Positions 7,727 to 15,853 are shown, counted from the first letter of the stretch. The stretch is DNA of 37,517 nucleotides from Halothiobacillaceae bacterium (GCA_006212015.1 SDAY01000008.1:1-37517); one strand, 5' to 3'. Notes: generated by a model from the sequence alone, not told the origin. Program-made: numbers and translations.

Positions 7727-7744
7727 AATCAAGAATACTTGATT
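7727..7744. promoter_or_regulatory. Perfect inverted repeat between RRM gene and ppiB
   Basis: AATCAAG-AATA-CTTGATT is a 7-bp perfect inverted repeat with a 4-base spacer, in an AT-rich stretch of the 231-bp divergent gap. A TATGAT at 7822-7827 downstream is a plausible -10 for ppiB, without a good -35. It may be an operator; no regulator can be named. Confidence 0.3.
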
Positions 7745-7859
7745 AGACGCTTGGCCATCTTAGAGGCTGACTTCAGTAAATCAAAGGACTTTTTCCATTT
7801 ATTTATGCCGACACGGCAGGGTATGATGTTTTTTTCCAACAGATTTCGAGAACAAAGCC

Positions 7860-8378
7860 GTGTCAAACAACCCGCGCATCCAGATTTCCACGCGTCTTGG
7901 CGATATCGTGGTCGAACTGAACGCCGAGGCAGCGCCCAAGACCGTGGCCAATGTGCTCGCCTATGTGGATGACGGTTTCTATGCCGGCACCCTCTTCCAC
8001 CGCGTCATTCCGGGCTTCATGATCCAGGGCGGTGGCCTGACCCCGGACATGGCCAACAAGCCGAACCGCGCACCGGTCGAGAACGAGGCCACCAACGGTT
8101 TGCCGAACGTGCGCGGCAGCCTCGCCATGGCGCGCACACCGAACCCGCACTCGGCCACCAGCCAGTTTTTCATCAACCTCAAGGATAACGCCTTCCTGAA
8201 CTACACCAGCTCCACCCCGAACGGCTGGGGCTACTGCGTGTTCGGCAAGGTGGTCGAGGGCATGCATGTGGTCGACGCGATTGCCGCCGAGCCCACGGGC
8301 ATGCGTGCCGGGCACAGCGACGTGCCGCGCGATGACGTGCTGATCGACAAGGTCACCCGCGTCGAAGCAGGCGAATAA
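7860..8378 (+). CDS. ppiB: Peptidyl-prolyl cis-trans isomerase, cyclophilin type
   Basis: Cyclophilin that catalyses proline isomerisation in protein folding. All core signatures are present: [13 protein letters not shown] (catalytic Arg of the FHR motif, then Phe and Gln), [27 protein letters not shown] and [15 protein letters not shown]. No signal peptide is seen, so it is the cytosolic PpiB form. The GTG start at 7860 gives [10 protein letters not shown], with GAGAACAAAG upstream. The lpxH start follows 6 bases after the stop, so the two are probably cotranscribed; cysS-ppiB-lpxH neighbourhoods are common in Proteobacteria. Confidence 0.95.
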   Translation: MSNNPRIQISTRLGDIVVELNAEAAPKTVANVLAYVDDGFYAGTLFHRVIPGFMIQGGGLTPDMANKPNRAPVENEATNGLPNVRGSLAMARTPNPHSATSQFFINLKDNAFLNYTSSTPNGWGYCVFGKVVEGMHVVDAIAAEPTGMRAGHSDVPRDDVLIDKVTRVEAGE

Positions 8379-8384
8379 GGCCTC

Positions 8385-9140
8385 TTGGGCAAGGAAACGC
8401 TTGTCATCGCGGACCTCCACCTGCGTGAACAGGCCCCGGAGGTCACGCGCAGGCTGCTCGCCCTGGAGCAACGCCTGCTCGAGGCCGATGCCATCTACAT
8501 CCTGGGCGACCTGGTCGAGGCCTGGATCGGCGATGACGCCCCGATCCCCAGCGATCTCATGCCCGCATTCCGGCTGCTGGCAAAAATCTCTGCCGCTGGA
8601 GTCCCTGTCTATTTCCAGCACGGCAATCGTGACTTCCTCATCGGCAAGCGGTTTGCCAGCCCTATCGGCATGCGGCTTCTGGCGGAAGAAGCGACCCTCG
8701 ATCTTTACGGGCACCGTGTGGCCTTGGTGCATGGCGACCAGCTCTGCACGGATGATCTGGCCTATCAGCGCCTGCGGCGAAAGCTGAGGCACCCGCTCAT
8801 ACGGTTCATCCTGCGTCATCTCCCTCTGCATACCCGCCAGCGCCTTGCAACGAATCTGCGTGATCGCAGCAAACAGGAAACCGGACAGAAAGCCGCCGGA
8901 ATCATGGATGTGAACGACCATGCAGTCGCCCAATGGATGGATCGGCTGGACACGGCCGTGCTGATCCACGGCCATACCCACCGCCCCGCGTTTCACCATG
9001 AAACCCGTGGGCTGCGTGCGGTACTGGGGGACTGGGAAGATGGCGCCACGGTGCTGAGCATCCGCCCTGACGGGCTGCGGCTGGAGAAAACCGACGATCA
9101 AGGCGTGACCACGACCCTGGCCGAATCTGGCTGGCCCTGA
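8385..9140 (+). CDS. lpxH: UDP-2,3-diacylglucosamine diphosphatase
   Basis: Fourth step of lipid A synthesis: hydrolyses UDP-2,3-diacylglucosamine to lipid X and UMP at the inner membrane face. The calcineurin-like metallophosphoesterase motifs appear in order: [23 protein letters not shown] and HGHTHRP, which provide the two-Mn site. Length is 251 residues (240 in E. coli). It starts at TTG (8385), with AAGG about 5 bases upstream and only 6 bases from the ppiB stop. The last 43 bp overlap the convergent rnhB gene. Confidence 0.94.
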   Translation: MGKETLVIADLHLREQAPEVTRRLLALEQRLLEADAIYILGDLVEAWIGDDAPIPSDLMPAFRLLAKISAAGVPVYFQHGNRDFLIGKRFASPIGMRLLAEEATLDLYGHRVALVHGDQLCTDDLAYQRLRRKLRHPLIRFILRHLPLHTRQRLATNLRDRSKQETGQKAAGIMDVNDHAVAQWMDRLDTAVLIHGHTHRPAFHHETRGLRAVLGDWEDGATVLSIRPDGLRLEKTDDQGVTTTLAESGWP

Positions 9141-9760
9141 TTCCAGACTGCGCAAACCCTGCGCACGGGGGCAAAGCTTCTGCGATGCTCGGGGCAGGGG
9201 CCATGCTCGGCGAGGGCGGCCAGATGATCGGCGGTGGGGTATCCCTTGTGCCGGTCGAATCCATACTGGGGATAGGCCGCATGCAATGCGATCAGGGTAC
9301 GGTCCCGGGCGACCTTGGCGAGAATGGACGCGGCGCTGATGCTGGGCTCGAGGGCGTCGCCACCGATGATGGCGCGCGCCGGGCATGGAAACGCGGGGGC
9401 ATGGTTGCCATCCACCCGCACCTCGGTCGGCGCCTGACCGAGCCCGGCCACGGCGCGCTGCATGGCGAGCAGACTGGCCTGAAGAATGTTGATCCGATCG
9501 ATCTCCCCGGCGCTGGCCTCGGCGATGCAAAAGGCCAGCGCGCGCTCCCGAATCAGATCGAACAGGGCCTCGCGCCGACGGGCCGACAGTTTCTTGGAGT
9601 CGTTCAAACCCTCGATGGGTCTGCGCGGATCGAGGATGACCGCTGCCGCAAACACGGAACCCGCAAGGGGACCACGCCCCGCCTCGTCAACACCGGCCAC
9701 CCACGCCCCGGATGGGGGCGAGGTCAAATCAAACAGGGGCAAGGATTCAGAAGACTTCAC
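9098..9760 (-). CDS. rnhB: Ribonuclease HII
   Basis: Cleaves RNA in RNA-DNA hybrids and single ribonucleotides in [17 protein letters not shown] carries the DEAGRG catalytic Asp-Glu pair, NDSKKL and KVARDR are conserved, and [26 protein letters not shown] is the C-terminal signature (shown in parts: GYPTADH and HRRSF). Length is 220 residues. It starts at GTG 9760, with AGGT 7 bases upstream. In many relatives rnhB follows lpxB; here lpxB lies on the other strand and rnhB diverges from gnnA. Its 3' end overlaps lpxH by 43 bp, tail to tail. Confidence 0.95.
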   Translation of the reverse strand: MKSSESLPLFDLTSPPSGAWVAGVDEAGRGPLAGSVFAAAVILDPRRPIEGLNDSKKLSARRREALFDLIRERALAFCIAEASAGEIDRINILQASLLAMQRAVAGLGQAPTEVRVDGNHAPAFPCPARAIIGGDALEPSISAASILAKVARDRTLIALHAAYPQYGFDRHKGYPTADHLAALAEHGPCPEHRRSFAPVRRVCAVWNQGQPDSARVVVTP

Positions 9761-9775
9761 AATGTGACCTATAAT
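9746..9775 (+). promoter_or_regulatory. Probable promoter of gnnA
   Basis: TTCAGA (9746-9751) and a consensus TATAAT (9770-9775) are spaced by 18 bases. They lie across the 5' end of the divergent rnhB gene and give a gnnA leader of about 45 bases with AGGA before the start. Confidence 0.5.
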
Positions 9776-9825
9776 TCACGGCTCAATTTGGCTGGACCTG
9801 CTCCAGGCGGCACACAGGATATCGA

Positions 9826-10764
9826 ATGAAGAAGCTCAAATGCGCGGTGATCGGCACCGGCTATCTCGGAAAGTTCCACGCGGACAAGTATGCCGCCCTG
9901 CCGGAATGCGAGCTGACGGCCATTGTCGATGTCAGCCCGGAGGCCGCCGCCACCATTTCGGCCAAGCATGGCTGCCGGGGCCTGACCGACTATCGTGAGC
10001 TCCTCGGAAAGGTCGATGCCGTCAGCATCGCTGTTCCGACCCGTCTGCATTTCGAGGTGGCGCGTGACTTTCTCAAGGCCGGCGCCCATGTGCTGGTCGA
10101 AAAGCCCATCACCACCACGCTTGACGAGGCCGACGCGCTGATCCGTCTGGCGCGCGAGAACGACCGCGTGCTGATGGTCGGCCATCTGGAGCGTTTCAAT
10201 CCCGCCATCCTCGCCCTCGAGGGCGCTCTGGACCAGCCCCGCTTCATCGAGTCCACCCGCCTCGCCCCGTTCAAGCCGCGCGCGACGGACGTGAGCGTGG
10301 TGCTGGACCTGATGATCCACGACATCGACATCATCCTCGACATCGTCGGCAGCGAGATCACCCACATCGAGGCCAGCGGGGCCTCCGTGCTCACCGGCGA
10401 CACCGACATCGCCAACGCCCGCCTGACCTTCGCCAACGGCTGCGTCGCCAACGTCACCGCCAGCCGCATCAGCCTCAAGAGCGAGCGCAAGATGCGCCTG
10501 TTCCAGCGGGACGCCTACCTCTCCGTCGACTTCCAGAACCGCGTGCTGGCCTCGCACCGCCGCGGCGAGGGCGAGATGTTCCCCGGCGTGCCGGAAATCA
10601 TCTCCGAGGAACAGGCGTTCGAGAGCGGCGATGCCCTGCTCGAGGAGATCCGCCACTTCGTCGACTGCGCCCTGCATGGCCGCATCCCGCGCGTGAGCGG
10701 CGAGGCCGGACGACGCGCCCTGGCCACCGCCGAAGAGATTTCCGCGCTTCTACAGACATGCTGA
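9826..10764 (+). CDS. gnnA: Gfo/Idh/MocA oxidoreductase, probable UDP-GlcNAc 3-dehydrogenase GnnA
   Basis: NAD-dependent sugar-nucleotide oxidoreductase of 312 residues. The Rossmann nucleotide site is VIGTGYLGKFHA, and the family EKP motif carries Lys93. GHLERFNP and DLMIHDIDIILD follow, the latter with the usual substrate-site Asp/His. The aminotransferase gnnB and lpxB follow, as in Acidithiobacillus ferrooxidans, where GnnA oxidises the 3-hydroxyl of UDP-GlcNAc and GnnB aminates it to UDP-GlcNAc3N for lipid A. The family alone does not fix the substrate; the lpxB context is the main argument. The start has AGGA 7 bases upstream, and a hairpin covers the stop codon. Confidence 0.82.
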   Translation: MKKLKCAVIGTGYLGKFHADKYAALPECELTAIVDVSPEAAATISAKHGCRGLTDYRELLGKVDAVSIAVPTRLHFEVARDFLKAGAHVLVEKPITTTLDEADALIRLARENDRVLMVGHLERFNPAILALEGALDQPRFIESTRLAPFKPRATDVSVVLDLMIHDIDIILDIVGSEITHIEASGASVLTGDTDIANARLTFANGCVANVTASRISLKSERKMRLFQRDAYLSVDFQNRVLASHRRGEGEMFPGVPEIISEEQAFESGDALLEEIRHFVDCALHGRIPRVSGEAGRRALATAEEISALLQTC

Positions 10765-10874
10765 AAGGTCCATCCATGGACTGTTTCAGCTCGCGCCCTC
10801 GCGGTTCATGCCCGCGAGGGGCTCCACCCGTCTTGAGCATGCTCAAGACAAGTGTTGGTGCATCCATGCACCAA
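10761..10874. repeat. Cluster of four consecutive hairpins between gnnA and gnnB
   Basis: Hairpin 1 (10761-10789) pairs CTGAAA...TTTCAG and GTCCA...TGGAC around TCCA and covers the gnnA stop. Hairpin 2 (10796-10820) is CCCTCGCGG with CCGCGAGGG. Hairpin 3 (10830-10849) is a perfect 20-base palindrome, GTCTTGAGCATGCTCAAGAC. Hairpin 4 (10855-10874) is TTGGTGCA-TCCA-TGCACCAA. Hairpins 1 and 4 share the same TCCA loop and a CATCCATG core, which suggests copies of a REP-like repeat. Together they fill most of the 145-bp gap. They may stabilise the gnnA mRNA 3' end or partly terminate transcription; no long T-run follows any of them. Confidence 0.75.
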
Positions 10875-10909
10875 GACCACCGATTGTTTAAACCTTATCG
10901 AGAATTGCC

Positions 10910-12007
10910 ATGACGATCCCGATGGTCGACCTTTCCGCCCAGTACCAGGCCCTCAAGACGGAGATTGACGCCGGCCTGCTGGCCGCCCTGGACGCGACCC
11001 AGTTCATCCTCGGCCCGAACGTCCGTGCCTTCGAGGACGAGGCCGCCGCCCATCTGGGCGTCAGGCACGCCATCGGCGTCGCCAATGGCACGGACGCCCT
11101 GCACCTGGCCCTGCTGGCCGCCGGGATCAAGGAAGGCGACGAGGTCATCACCTCGCCCTTCACCTTCATCGCCACCGCCGAGGCCATCCGCTACGTGGGC
11201 GCCCGTCCCGTGTTCGTGGACATCGACCCGCGCACCTTCAACATCGACGTCTCGCTGATCGAGGCGGCCATCACGCCGAAGACCCGCGCCATCCTGCCGG
11301 TCCACCTGTTCGGCCAGCCCGCCGACATGGCAGCCATCCGCGCCCTCGCCATCAAGCACAAGCTGAACCTGATCGAGGACTGCGCCCAGTCCTTCGGCGC
11401 GGACATCGAGGGCCGCATGACCGGCAGCATGAGCGACGCCGGGTCGTTCAGCTTCTTCCCGAGCAAGAACCTGGGCTGTTTCGGCGATGGCGGCATGGTG
11501 ACCACCCACTCGGACGAGATCGCCGAGCAGGTCCGCATGCTGCGCAACCACGGCAGCAAGGTGCGCTACTACCACGACATCATCGGCTACAACAGCCGCC
11601 TGGACGAGATGCAGGCCGTGATCCTGCGCATCAAGCTTGGGCATATTGACAGCTACAACGCCGAACGCCGCCGCGTGGCGCATCGCTATAACGCGGGCCT
11701 TGCCGGCCTGCCGCTGACCACGCCGCACGAGGATGGCATCGGCACGCATGTCTTCCACCAGTACACCCTGCTGACCGAGCACCGCGACAGCATCCAGCAG
11801 GCGCTGCAGGTCGAGGGCATCGCCTCGGCGATCTACTACCCCATCCCCCTGCATCAGCAGAACGTGTTCAAGGCCGACGACCCCGGCCTCAGCCTGCCGG
11901 TCACGGAAGATGTCGCACGACGCTGCCTGAGCCTGCCGATCTATCCGGAACTGCCGGACGCCTCCATCGACCGCATCTGCGATGTCATCAAGCGCGCCAT
12001 CGCCTGA
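10910..12007 (+). CDS. gnnB: DegT/DnrJ/EryC1/StrS aminotransferase, probable UDP-3-keto-GlcNAc transaminase GnnB
   Basis: PLP-dependent sugar aminotransferase of 365 residues. The family start MVDLSAQYQ and ATQFILGPNVRAFE are present; Lys186 in FFPSKNLG is the Schiff-base lysine, LIEDCAQSFGA holds the PLP-binding Asp, and GYNSRLDEMQA is the signature near the C-terminal domain. Paired with gnnA and overlapping lpxB, it most likely aminates the 3-keto intermediate made by GnnA, using glutamate, to give UDP-GlcNAc3N. Relatives also act in O-antigen sugar synthesis, so the substrate is inferred from context. Its end overlaps the lpxB start by 26 bp. Confidence 0.83.
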   Translation: MTIPMVDLSAQYQALKTEIDAGLLAALDATQFILGPNVRAFEDEAAAHLGVRHAIGVANGTDALHLALLAAGIKEGDEVITSPFTFIATAEAIRYVGARPVFVDIDPRTFNIDVSLIEAAITPKTRAILPVHLFGQPADMAAIRALAIKHKLNLIEDCAQSFGADIEGRMTGSMSDAGSFSFFPSKNLGCFGDGGMVTTHSDEIAEQVRMLRNHGSKVRYYHDIIGYNSRLDEMQAVILRIKLGHIDSYNAERRRVAHRYNAGLAGLPLTTPHEDGIGTHVFHQYTLLTEHRDSIQQALQVEGIASAIYYPIPLHQQNVFKADDPGLSLPVTEDVARRCLSLPIYPELPDASIDRICDVIKRAIA

Positions 12008-13157
12008 TCCCCGGGCCACTGGGCCCGTCGTCATGTTTTCCGCCGGGGAGGCCTCCGGCGACAAGCATGCGGCGGCCGTCTTCCGCGCCATGCGTGAACG
12101 GCTGCCCGGCCTGTGTGGCATCGGCATGGGTGGACAGGCCATGCGCGAAGCGGGCATCGAGCTGCGCGTGGACGCCTCCGAGATGGGCGTCATCGGCCTT
12201 GGGGATGTCCTGCGCCAGTACGGCACGCTCAAACGCACCCTCGGAACCATGCAGCAGGCCGTTTGCACGGAGCGGCCCGACCTGCTGGTCTGCGTGGACT
12301 ACAAGGAGTTCAACCTCAAGCTGGCCCGGCACGCCAAGGCCTGCGGCATCAGGGTGCTGTTCTACGTCAGTCCGCAGGTCTGGGCCTGGCGGCCGGGACG
12401 GGTGAAGACGTACGGCGAGGCCATCGACATGATGGCGGTGATCTTCCCGTTCGAGACCGCCTTCTACGAGGCGCACGCCATCCCCGTGCGCTATGTCGGC
12501 CATCCCCTCGCGGGCCGGGTCCAGGCCTCCGCCCCGCGCGACGCCCTGATGCGGGAGTTCGGGCTTTCAACCGAGCGCCCGGTCATCGGCCTGCTGCCCG
12601 GAAGCCGCAAGGCCGAGGTCCAGCGCCTGCTGCCGGTCATGCTGGAGAGCGCAGCCCTGCTGGTGCGTGAACGGCCGGGGCTGCAGTTCATCCTGCCGCA
12701 GGCCGCCACCATCGGCGACGACCTGCTGCATCCCCTGCTCGAAGCATCACCCGTGGCCGTCAGGGTCGTCAGTGAGCGCAGTCACGATGTCCTGGCCTGC
12801 TGCGATGCCGCCATGGTCGCCTCCGGCACCGCCACCCTCGAGGTCGCCCTGATGGGCGTGCCGATGGCGATCCTGTACAAGGTTTCGCCCCTGACCTACG
12901 CCCTGCTCAGGCCGCTGATCCGCATCCCGAACATCGGCCTCGCGAACATCGTCGCCGGCCGCCGGATCGTGGAGGAATTCGTCCAGGGCGCGGCGACGCC
13001 CAAGGCCGTGAGCCGGGAGATCGGCCGGATTCTCGACGAACCGGCCCATGCAACCCGCATCCGCCGTGATCTCGCCGAGGTCAGGGAGAAACTCGGCCCC
13101 GGTGGCGGTGTGGAGCGGATGGCGGAACTGGCCTGCGGGATGCTGGACGGCGCCTGA
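11982..13157 (+). CDS. lpxB: Lipid-A-disaccharide synthase
   Basis: Glycosyltransferase (GT19) that joins UDP-2,3-diacylglucosamine to lipid X, the first disaccharide of lipid A; membrane-associated. Seen: SAGEASGDKHAA (N-terminal signature), CVDYKEFNLKLARHAK, FYVSPQVWAWRPGR, RYVGHPLAGRVQ, LLPGSRKAEVQRLLP and ASGTATLEVALMGVPM. Length is 391 residues (382 in E. coli). The ATG at 11982 lies inside gnnB; the next in-frame ATG at 12033 would cut into the first beta-strand. In most relatives lpxB lies directly behind lpxA; here it is on the opposite strand with fumC between. Confidence 0.95.
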   Translation: MSSSAPSPDPRATGPVVMFSAGEASGDKHAAAVFRAMRERLPGLCGIGMGGQAMREAGIELRVDASEMGVIGLGDVLRQYGTLKRTLGTMQQAVCTERPDLLVCVDYKEFNLKLARHAKACGIRVLFYVSPQVWAWRPGRVKTYGEAIDMMAVIFPFETAFYEAHAIPVRYVGHPLAGRVQASAPRDALMREFGLSTERPVIGLLPGSRKAEVQRLLPVMLESAALLVRERPGLQFILPQAATIGDDLLHPLLEASPVAVRVVSERSHDVLACCDAAMVASGTATLEVALMGVPMAILYKVSPLTYALLRPLIRIPNIGLANIVAGRRIVEEFVQGAATPKAVSREIGRILDEPAHATRIRRDLAEVREKLGPGGGVERMAELACGMLDGA

Positions 13158-13172
13158 CGCCGGAAACCATGA

Positions 13173-13191
13173 AGCCGCGACTCGCGCGGCT
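13173..13191. terminator. Hairpin between convergent lpxB and fumC
   Basis: AGCCGCG-ACTCG-CGCGGCT is a 7-bp GC-rich stem in the 66-bp gap between two convergent stops. It has no T-run on either side, so termination activity is uncertain. Confidence 0.4.
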
Positions 13192-13223
13192 CCGTCATCC
13201 TCAACGGGGGGTGTTGGGCAGGA

Positions 13224-14624
13224 TCAGCCGCCCGCGCCCGTCATGCCGGCCTGAATGCCGCCCCGGGCAAGGGCCGCCGGATCGAGCAGGCGGCGCAGGG
13301 TGGGCTCGTCGAGGTCGGTCTCCTCCAGCGCGACCTCGAGCAGGGTACGGCCTTCCGCATAGGCGCGCTTGGCGATCGCCGCGCCCTTCTCGTAGCCGAT
13401 GATCGGGTTCAGCGCGGTCACGAGGATCGGATTGCGCGCCAGGGAGGCCTCCATCTGTTCGAGATTGAGCTCCATGCCCAGGATGGCCTTGTCCGCCAGC
13501 GCACGGCAGGCGTTCGCCAGCAGGTGGATGGAATCCAGCAGGCTGTCGGCGATCATCGGCAGCATCACGTTGAGCTGGAAGTTGCCGGCCTGCCCGCCGA
13601 TGGCAATGGATGCGTCATGACCCATGACCCTGGCGCAGGCCATCATCACCGCCTCGGGAATGACCGGATTGACCTTGCCGGGCATGATCGAACTGCCGGG
13701 CTGGAGCGCGGGCAGGCGGATCTCGGCAAGGCCCGCGAGGGGTCCGGAATTCATCCAGCGCAGGTCGTTGGCGATCTTCATGAGCGCGACGGCCAGGGCG
13801 CGCAGCTGACCGCTGGCCTCGACCGCGGCATCCTGACTCGCCAGGCCCATGAACAGGTTGTTCATCGGCTCGAATGCAACGCCTGTCAGGTAGGTCAGCT
13901 CGGCGGCGACACGCGCGCCGAAATCATCCGGCGCATTGATGCCGGTACCCACCGCCGTGCCGCCCTGCGGCAGCTTGCGCAGCCGCACGAGGGTGTCGCG
14001 CAGGCGTGCGTCGGCGGCGCCAAGCTGCGCCGACCAGCCTGAGAGCTCCTGCCCCAGCGTGATCGGCATCGCGTCCATGAGATGGGTCCGGCCGGTCTTG
14101 ACCACGCCCTGCCACTCGCCGGCGCGCGCATCGATGGTCTCGCGCAGGTGCCTGATCGCGGGCAGCAGCTTCTCGCTGATCTCGAGGGTGGCGCTGACGT
14201 GGATCGCCGTGGGAATCACGTCGTTGGAACTCTGCCCCATGTTGACGTGATCATTGGCATGAATGACATGCCCTGCACTGCTGGCCAGGCGCGCGATCAC
14301 CTCGTTGGCGTTCATGTTGCTCGAGGTGCCCGAGCCCGTCTGGAAGACATCGACCGGGAAATGCCTGTCGAACTCGCCAGCGGCGACCTTGAGCGCGCCC
14401 TGCCTGATCGCCTCGGCCCGGGAGACATCCAGCATGCCAAGGTCAGCATTGACCTTGGCGCAGGCGGCCTTGATCAAGCCAAGGGCACGCAGGAAAGGGC
14501 GCGGCAGGCCATGTCCGCTCATATTGAAATTGTCGACGGCACGTTGGGTCTGGGCGCCCCAGAGTGCATCCGCGGGCACGCGAAGCTCGCCCATGCTGTC
14601 CTTCTCGATACGGAAATCAGTCAT
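13224..14624 (-). CDS. fumC: Class II fumarate hydratase
   Basis: Iron-independent TCA-cycle enzyme interconverting fumarate and malate, cytosolic tetramer. The superfamily signature GSSIMPGKVNP carries the catalytic Ser loop. Also seen: TGSGTSSNMNANEVIA, HVNMGQSSNDVIPTA and GRTHLMDAMPITLGQE with the catalytic-site His. Length is 466 residues, as in E. coli (467). The ATG at 14624 has GAGG 7 bases upstream and lies 9 bases after the lpxA stop, so it is probably cotranscribed with the lipid A genes. That position is unusual. purB at 27249, also of the fumarase/aspartase superfamily, is clearly different (adenylosuccinate lyase). Confidence 0.95.
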   Translation of the reverse strand: MTDFRIEKDSMGELRVPADALWGAQTQRAVDNFNMSGHGLPRPFLRALGLIKAACAKVNADLGMLDVSRAEAIRQGALKVAAGEFDRHFPVDVFQTGSGTSSNMNANEVIARLASSAGHVIHANDHVNMGQSSNDVIPTAIHVSATLEISEKLLPAIRHLRETIDARAGEWQGVVKTGRTHLMDAMPITLGQELSGWSAQLGAADARLRDTLVRLRKLPQGGTAVGTGINAPDDFGARVAAELTYLTGVAFEPMNNLFMGLASQDAAVEASGQLRALAVALMKIANDLRWMNSGPLAGLAEIRLPALQPGSSIMPGKVNPVIPEAVMMACARVMGHDASIAIGGQAGNFQLNVMLPMIADSLLDSIHLLANACRALADKAILGMELNLEQMEASLARNPILVTALNPIIGYEKGAAIAKRAYAEGRTLLEVALEETDLDEPTLRRLLDPAALARGGIQAGMTGAGG

Positions 14625-14633
14625 GAATAAACC

Positions 14634-15401
14634 TCAACGCACGATGCCGCGCTGGCTGGCTCGAATGAAATCGAGGAACTGACGCACGGATGAACAGGTG
14701 GCGGCGATCTCCTCGGCCTCGTCCATGTTCTCCTTGGTCGGCCGGTTGCGAATCAGCAGCTTGAACACGCGATGCAGGTCGCGAATGGTCTCCTCGCTGA
14801 AGTTGCGGCGCTTGAGGCCATTCTTGTTGATGCCGATCGCACGCGCGCGCGCGCCGTCCACCATGACAAACGGCGGGATGTCCTGGGTGATCTTGGTCGC
14901 GCCGCCGGCGAAGCTGTGCGCGCCGATGCGGCAGAACTGGTGCACCACGGAGAAGCCGCTGAGGATCGCCCAGTCCTCGACCACGACATGACCGGCAAGC
15001 GATGCGGCGTTCGCCATGATGACATGGCTGCCGATATGGCAATCATGTGCGACATGGGTCGATGCCATGAACAGGTTATCGCTTCCGACGATGGTGATGC
15101 CCTCGCCCTGCGCGGTGCCCCGGTGCATGGTGCAGTATTCACGGATCGTATTACGGTCGCCGACCTCGAGACGCGTCGGCTCGCCCGCGTATTTCAGATC
15201 CTGCGGCGCTTCACCGATCGAGGCAAACTGAAAAATCCTGTTTTCACGACCGATGCGCGTGGGGCCATTGATGACGACATGCGGACCGATCCAGCAACCA
15301 TCGCCAAGCTCCACATCGGCGCCAATCACGGTGAAAGGTCCGATACTGACACCCTCGCCGATGCGCGCTTCGGGGTGAATGACGGCGCGCGGATCGATCA
15401 T
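14634..15401 (-). CDS. lpxA: UDP-N-acetylglucosamine acyltransferase
   Basis: First enzyme of lipid A synthesis, transferring 3-hydroxyacyl from ACP to position 3 of UDP-GlcNAc, or to the 3-amine of UDP-GlcNAc3N if GnnAB act here. The left-handed beta-helix shows repeated hexapeptides (IGPFTV, IGPHVV, VIMANA). His119 in VAHDC matches catalytic His125 of E. coli. Gly167 (FAGGAT) aligns with Gly173, the hydrocarbon-ruler residue, which favours a long hydroxyacyl chain; this alignment was made by eye. The start MIDPRAVIHPEA at 15401 overlaps the fabZ stop as ATGA. Length is 255 residues (262 in E. coli). Confidence 0.96.
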   Translation of the reverse strand: MIDPRAVIHPEARIGEGVSIGPFTVIGADVELGDGCWIGPHVVINGPTRIGRENRIFQFASIGEAPQDLKYAGEPTRLEVGDRNTIREYCTMHRGTAQGEGITIVGSDNLFMASTHVAHDCHIGSHVIMANAASLAGHVVVEDWAILSGFSVVHQFCRIGAHSFAGGATKITQDIPPFVMVDGARARAIGINKNGLKRRNFSEETIRDLHRVFKLLIRNRPTKENMDEAEEIAATCSSVRQFLDFIRASQRGIVR

Positions 15402-15850
15402 GCGGTGACATCCTTGGCGATGCACTTGATGGTGGCCGAGGCGGCGATTTCATCGCCGACGCGCGCCTCGCACTCGAAGATGCCGAGGTTGCGGATCAGT
15501 CGCTTCTGGCGCACATGCAGGGTGAGCTGGTCGCCCGGCTCCACCATGCGGCGGAAGGTCACGTCATCGAGGCCGACCAGCATGTAGAGACTGTCGTCGT
15601 TCGGCTTGTCGCCCTGGCTCGCGAAGGCGAGGATGCCGGTGGCCTGGGCCATGGCCTCGGTGATCAGCACGCCCGGCATGATCGGGCGCACGGGGAAATG
15701 CCCCTGGAAGAACGGTTCGTTGAAGGTCACGTTCTTGATCGCCGTCAGGTAATCGTTCGGCTCCCAGTCGATGACGCGATCGATGAGCAGGAACGGATAA
15801 CGGTGCGGGAGGTGCTGCATGACCTCCATGATGTTCATTACGCGACTCAC
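15398..15850 (-). CDS. fabZ: 3-hydroxyacyl-ACP dehydratase
   Basis: Dehydrates 3-hydroxyacyl-ACP in fatty acid elongation and so competes with LpxA/LpxD for the same pool. The catalytic His lies in LPHRYPFLLIDRV, and GHFPVRPIMPGVLITEAMAQ holds the active-site Glu of the hot-dog fold. Length is 150 residues. The GTG at 15850 has AGGAG 6 bases upstream; the ATG at 15838 is less well placed. It lies 3 bases after lpxD and overlaps lpxA by 4 bases, implying translational coupling. Confidence 0.96.
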   Translation of the reverse strand: MSRVMNIMEVMQHLPHRYPFLLIDRVIDWEPNDYLTAIKNVTFNEPFFQGHFPVRPIMPGVLITEAMAQATGILAFASQGDKPNDDSLYMLVGLDDVTFRRMVEPGDQLTLHVRQKRLIRNLGIFECEARVGDEIAASATIKCIAKDVTA

Positions 15851-15853
15851 GCG

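Noticed and set aside
7863-9530. 555-codon open frame on the minus strand opposite ppiB, lpxH and part of rnhB
   Set aside because: Lies antisense to well-recognised genes, has no ribosome site and a low-complexity His/Arg/Gly-rich product typical of GC-rich shadow frames.
10895-12268. 457-codon open frame on the minus strand opposite gnnB and lpxB
   Set aside because: Shadow frame across two recognised genes; no ribosome site.
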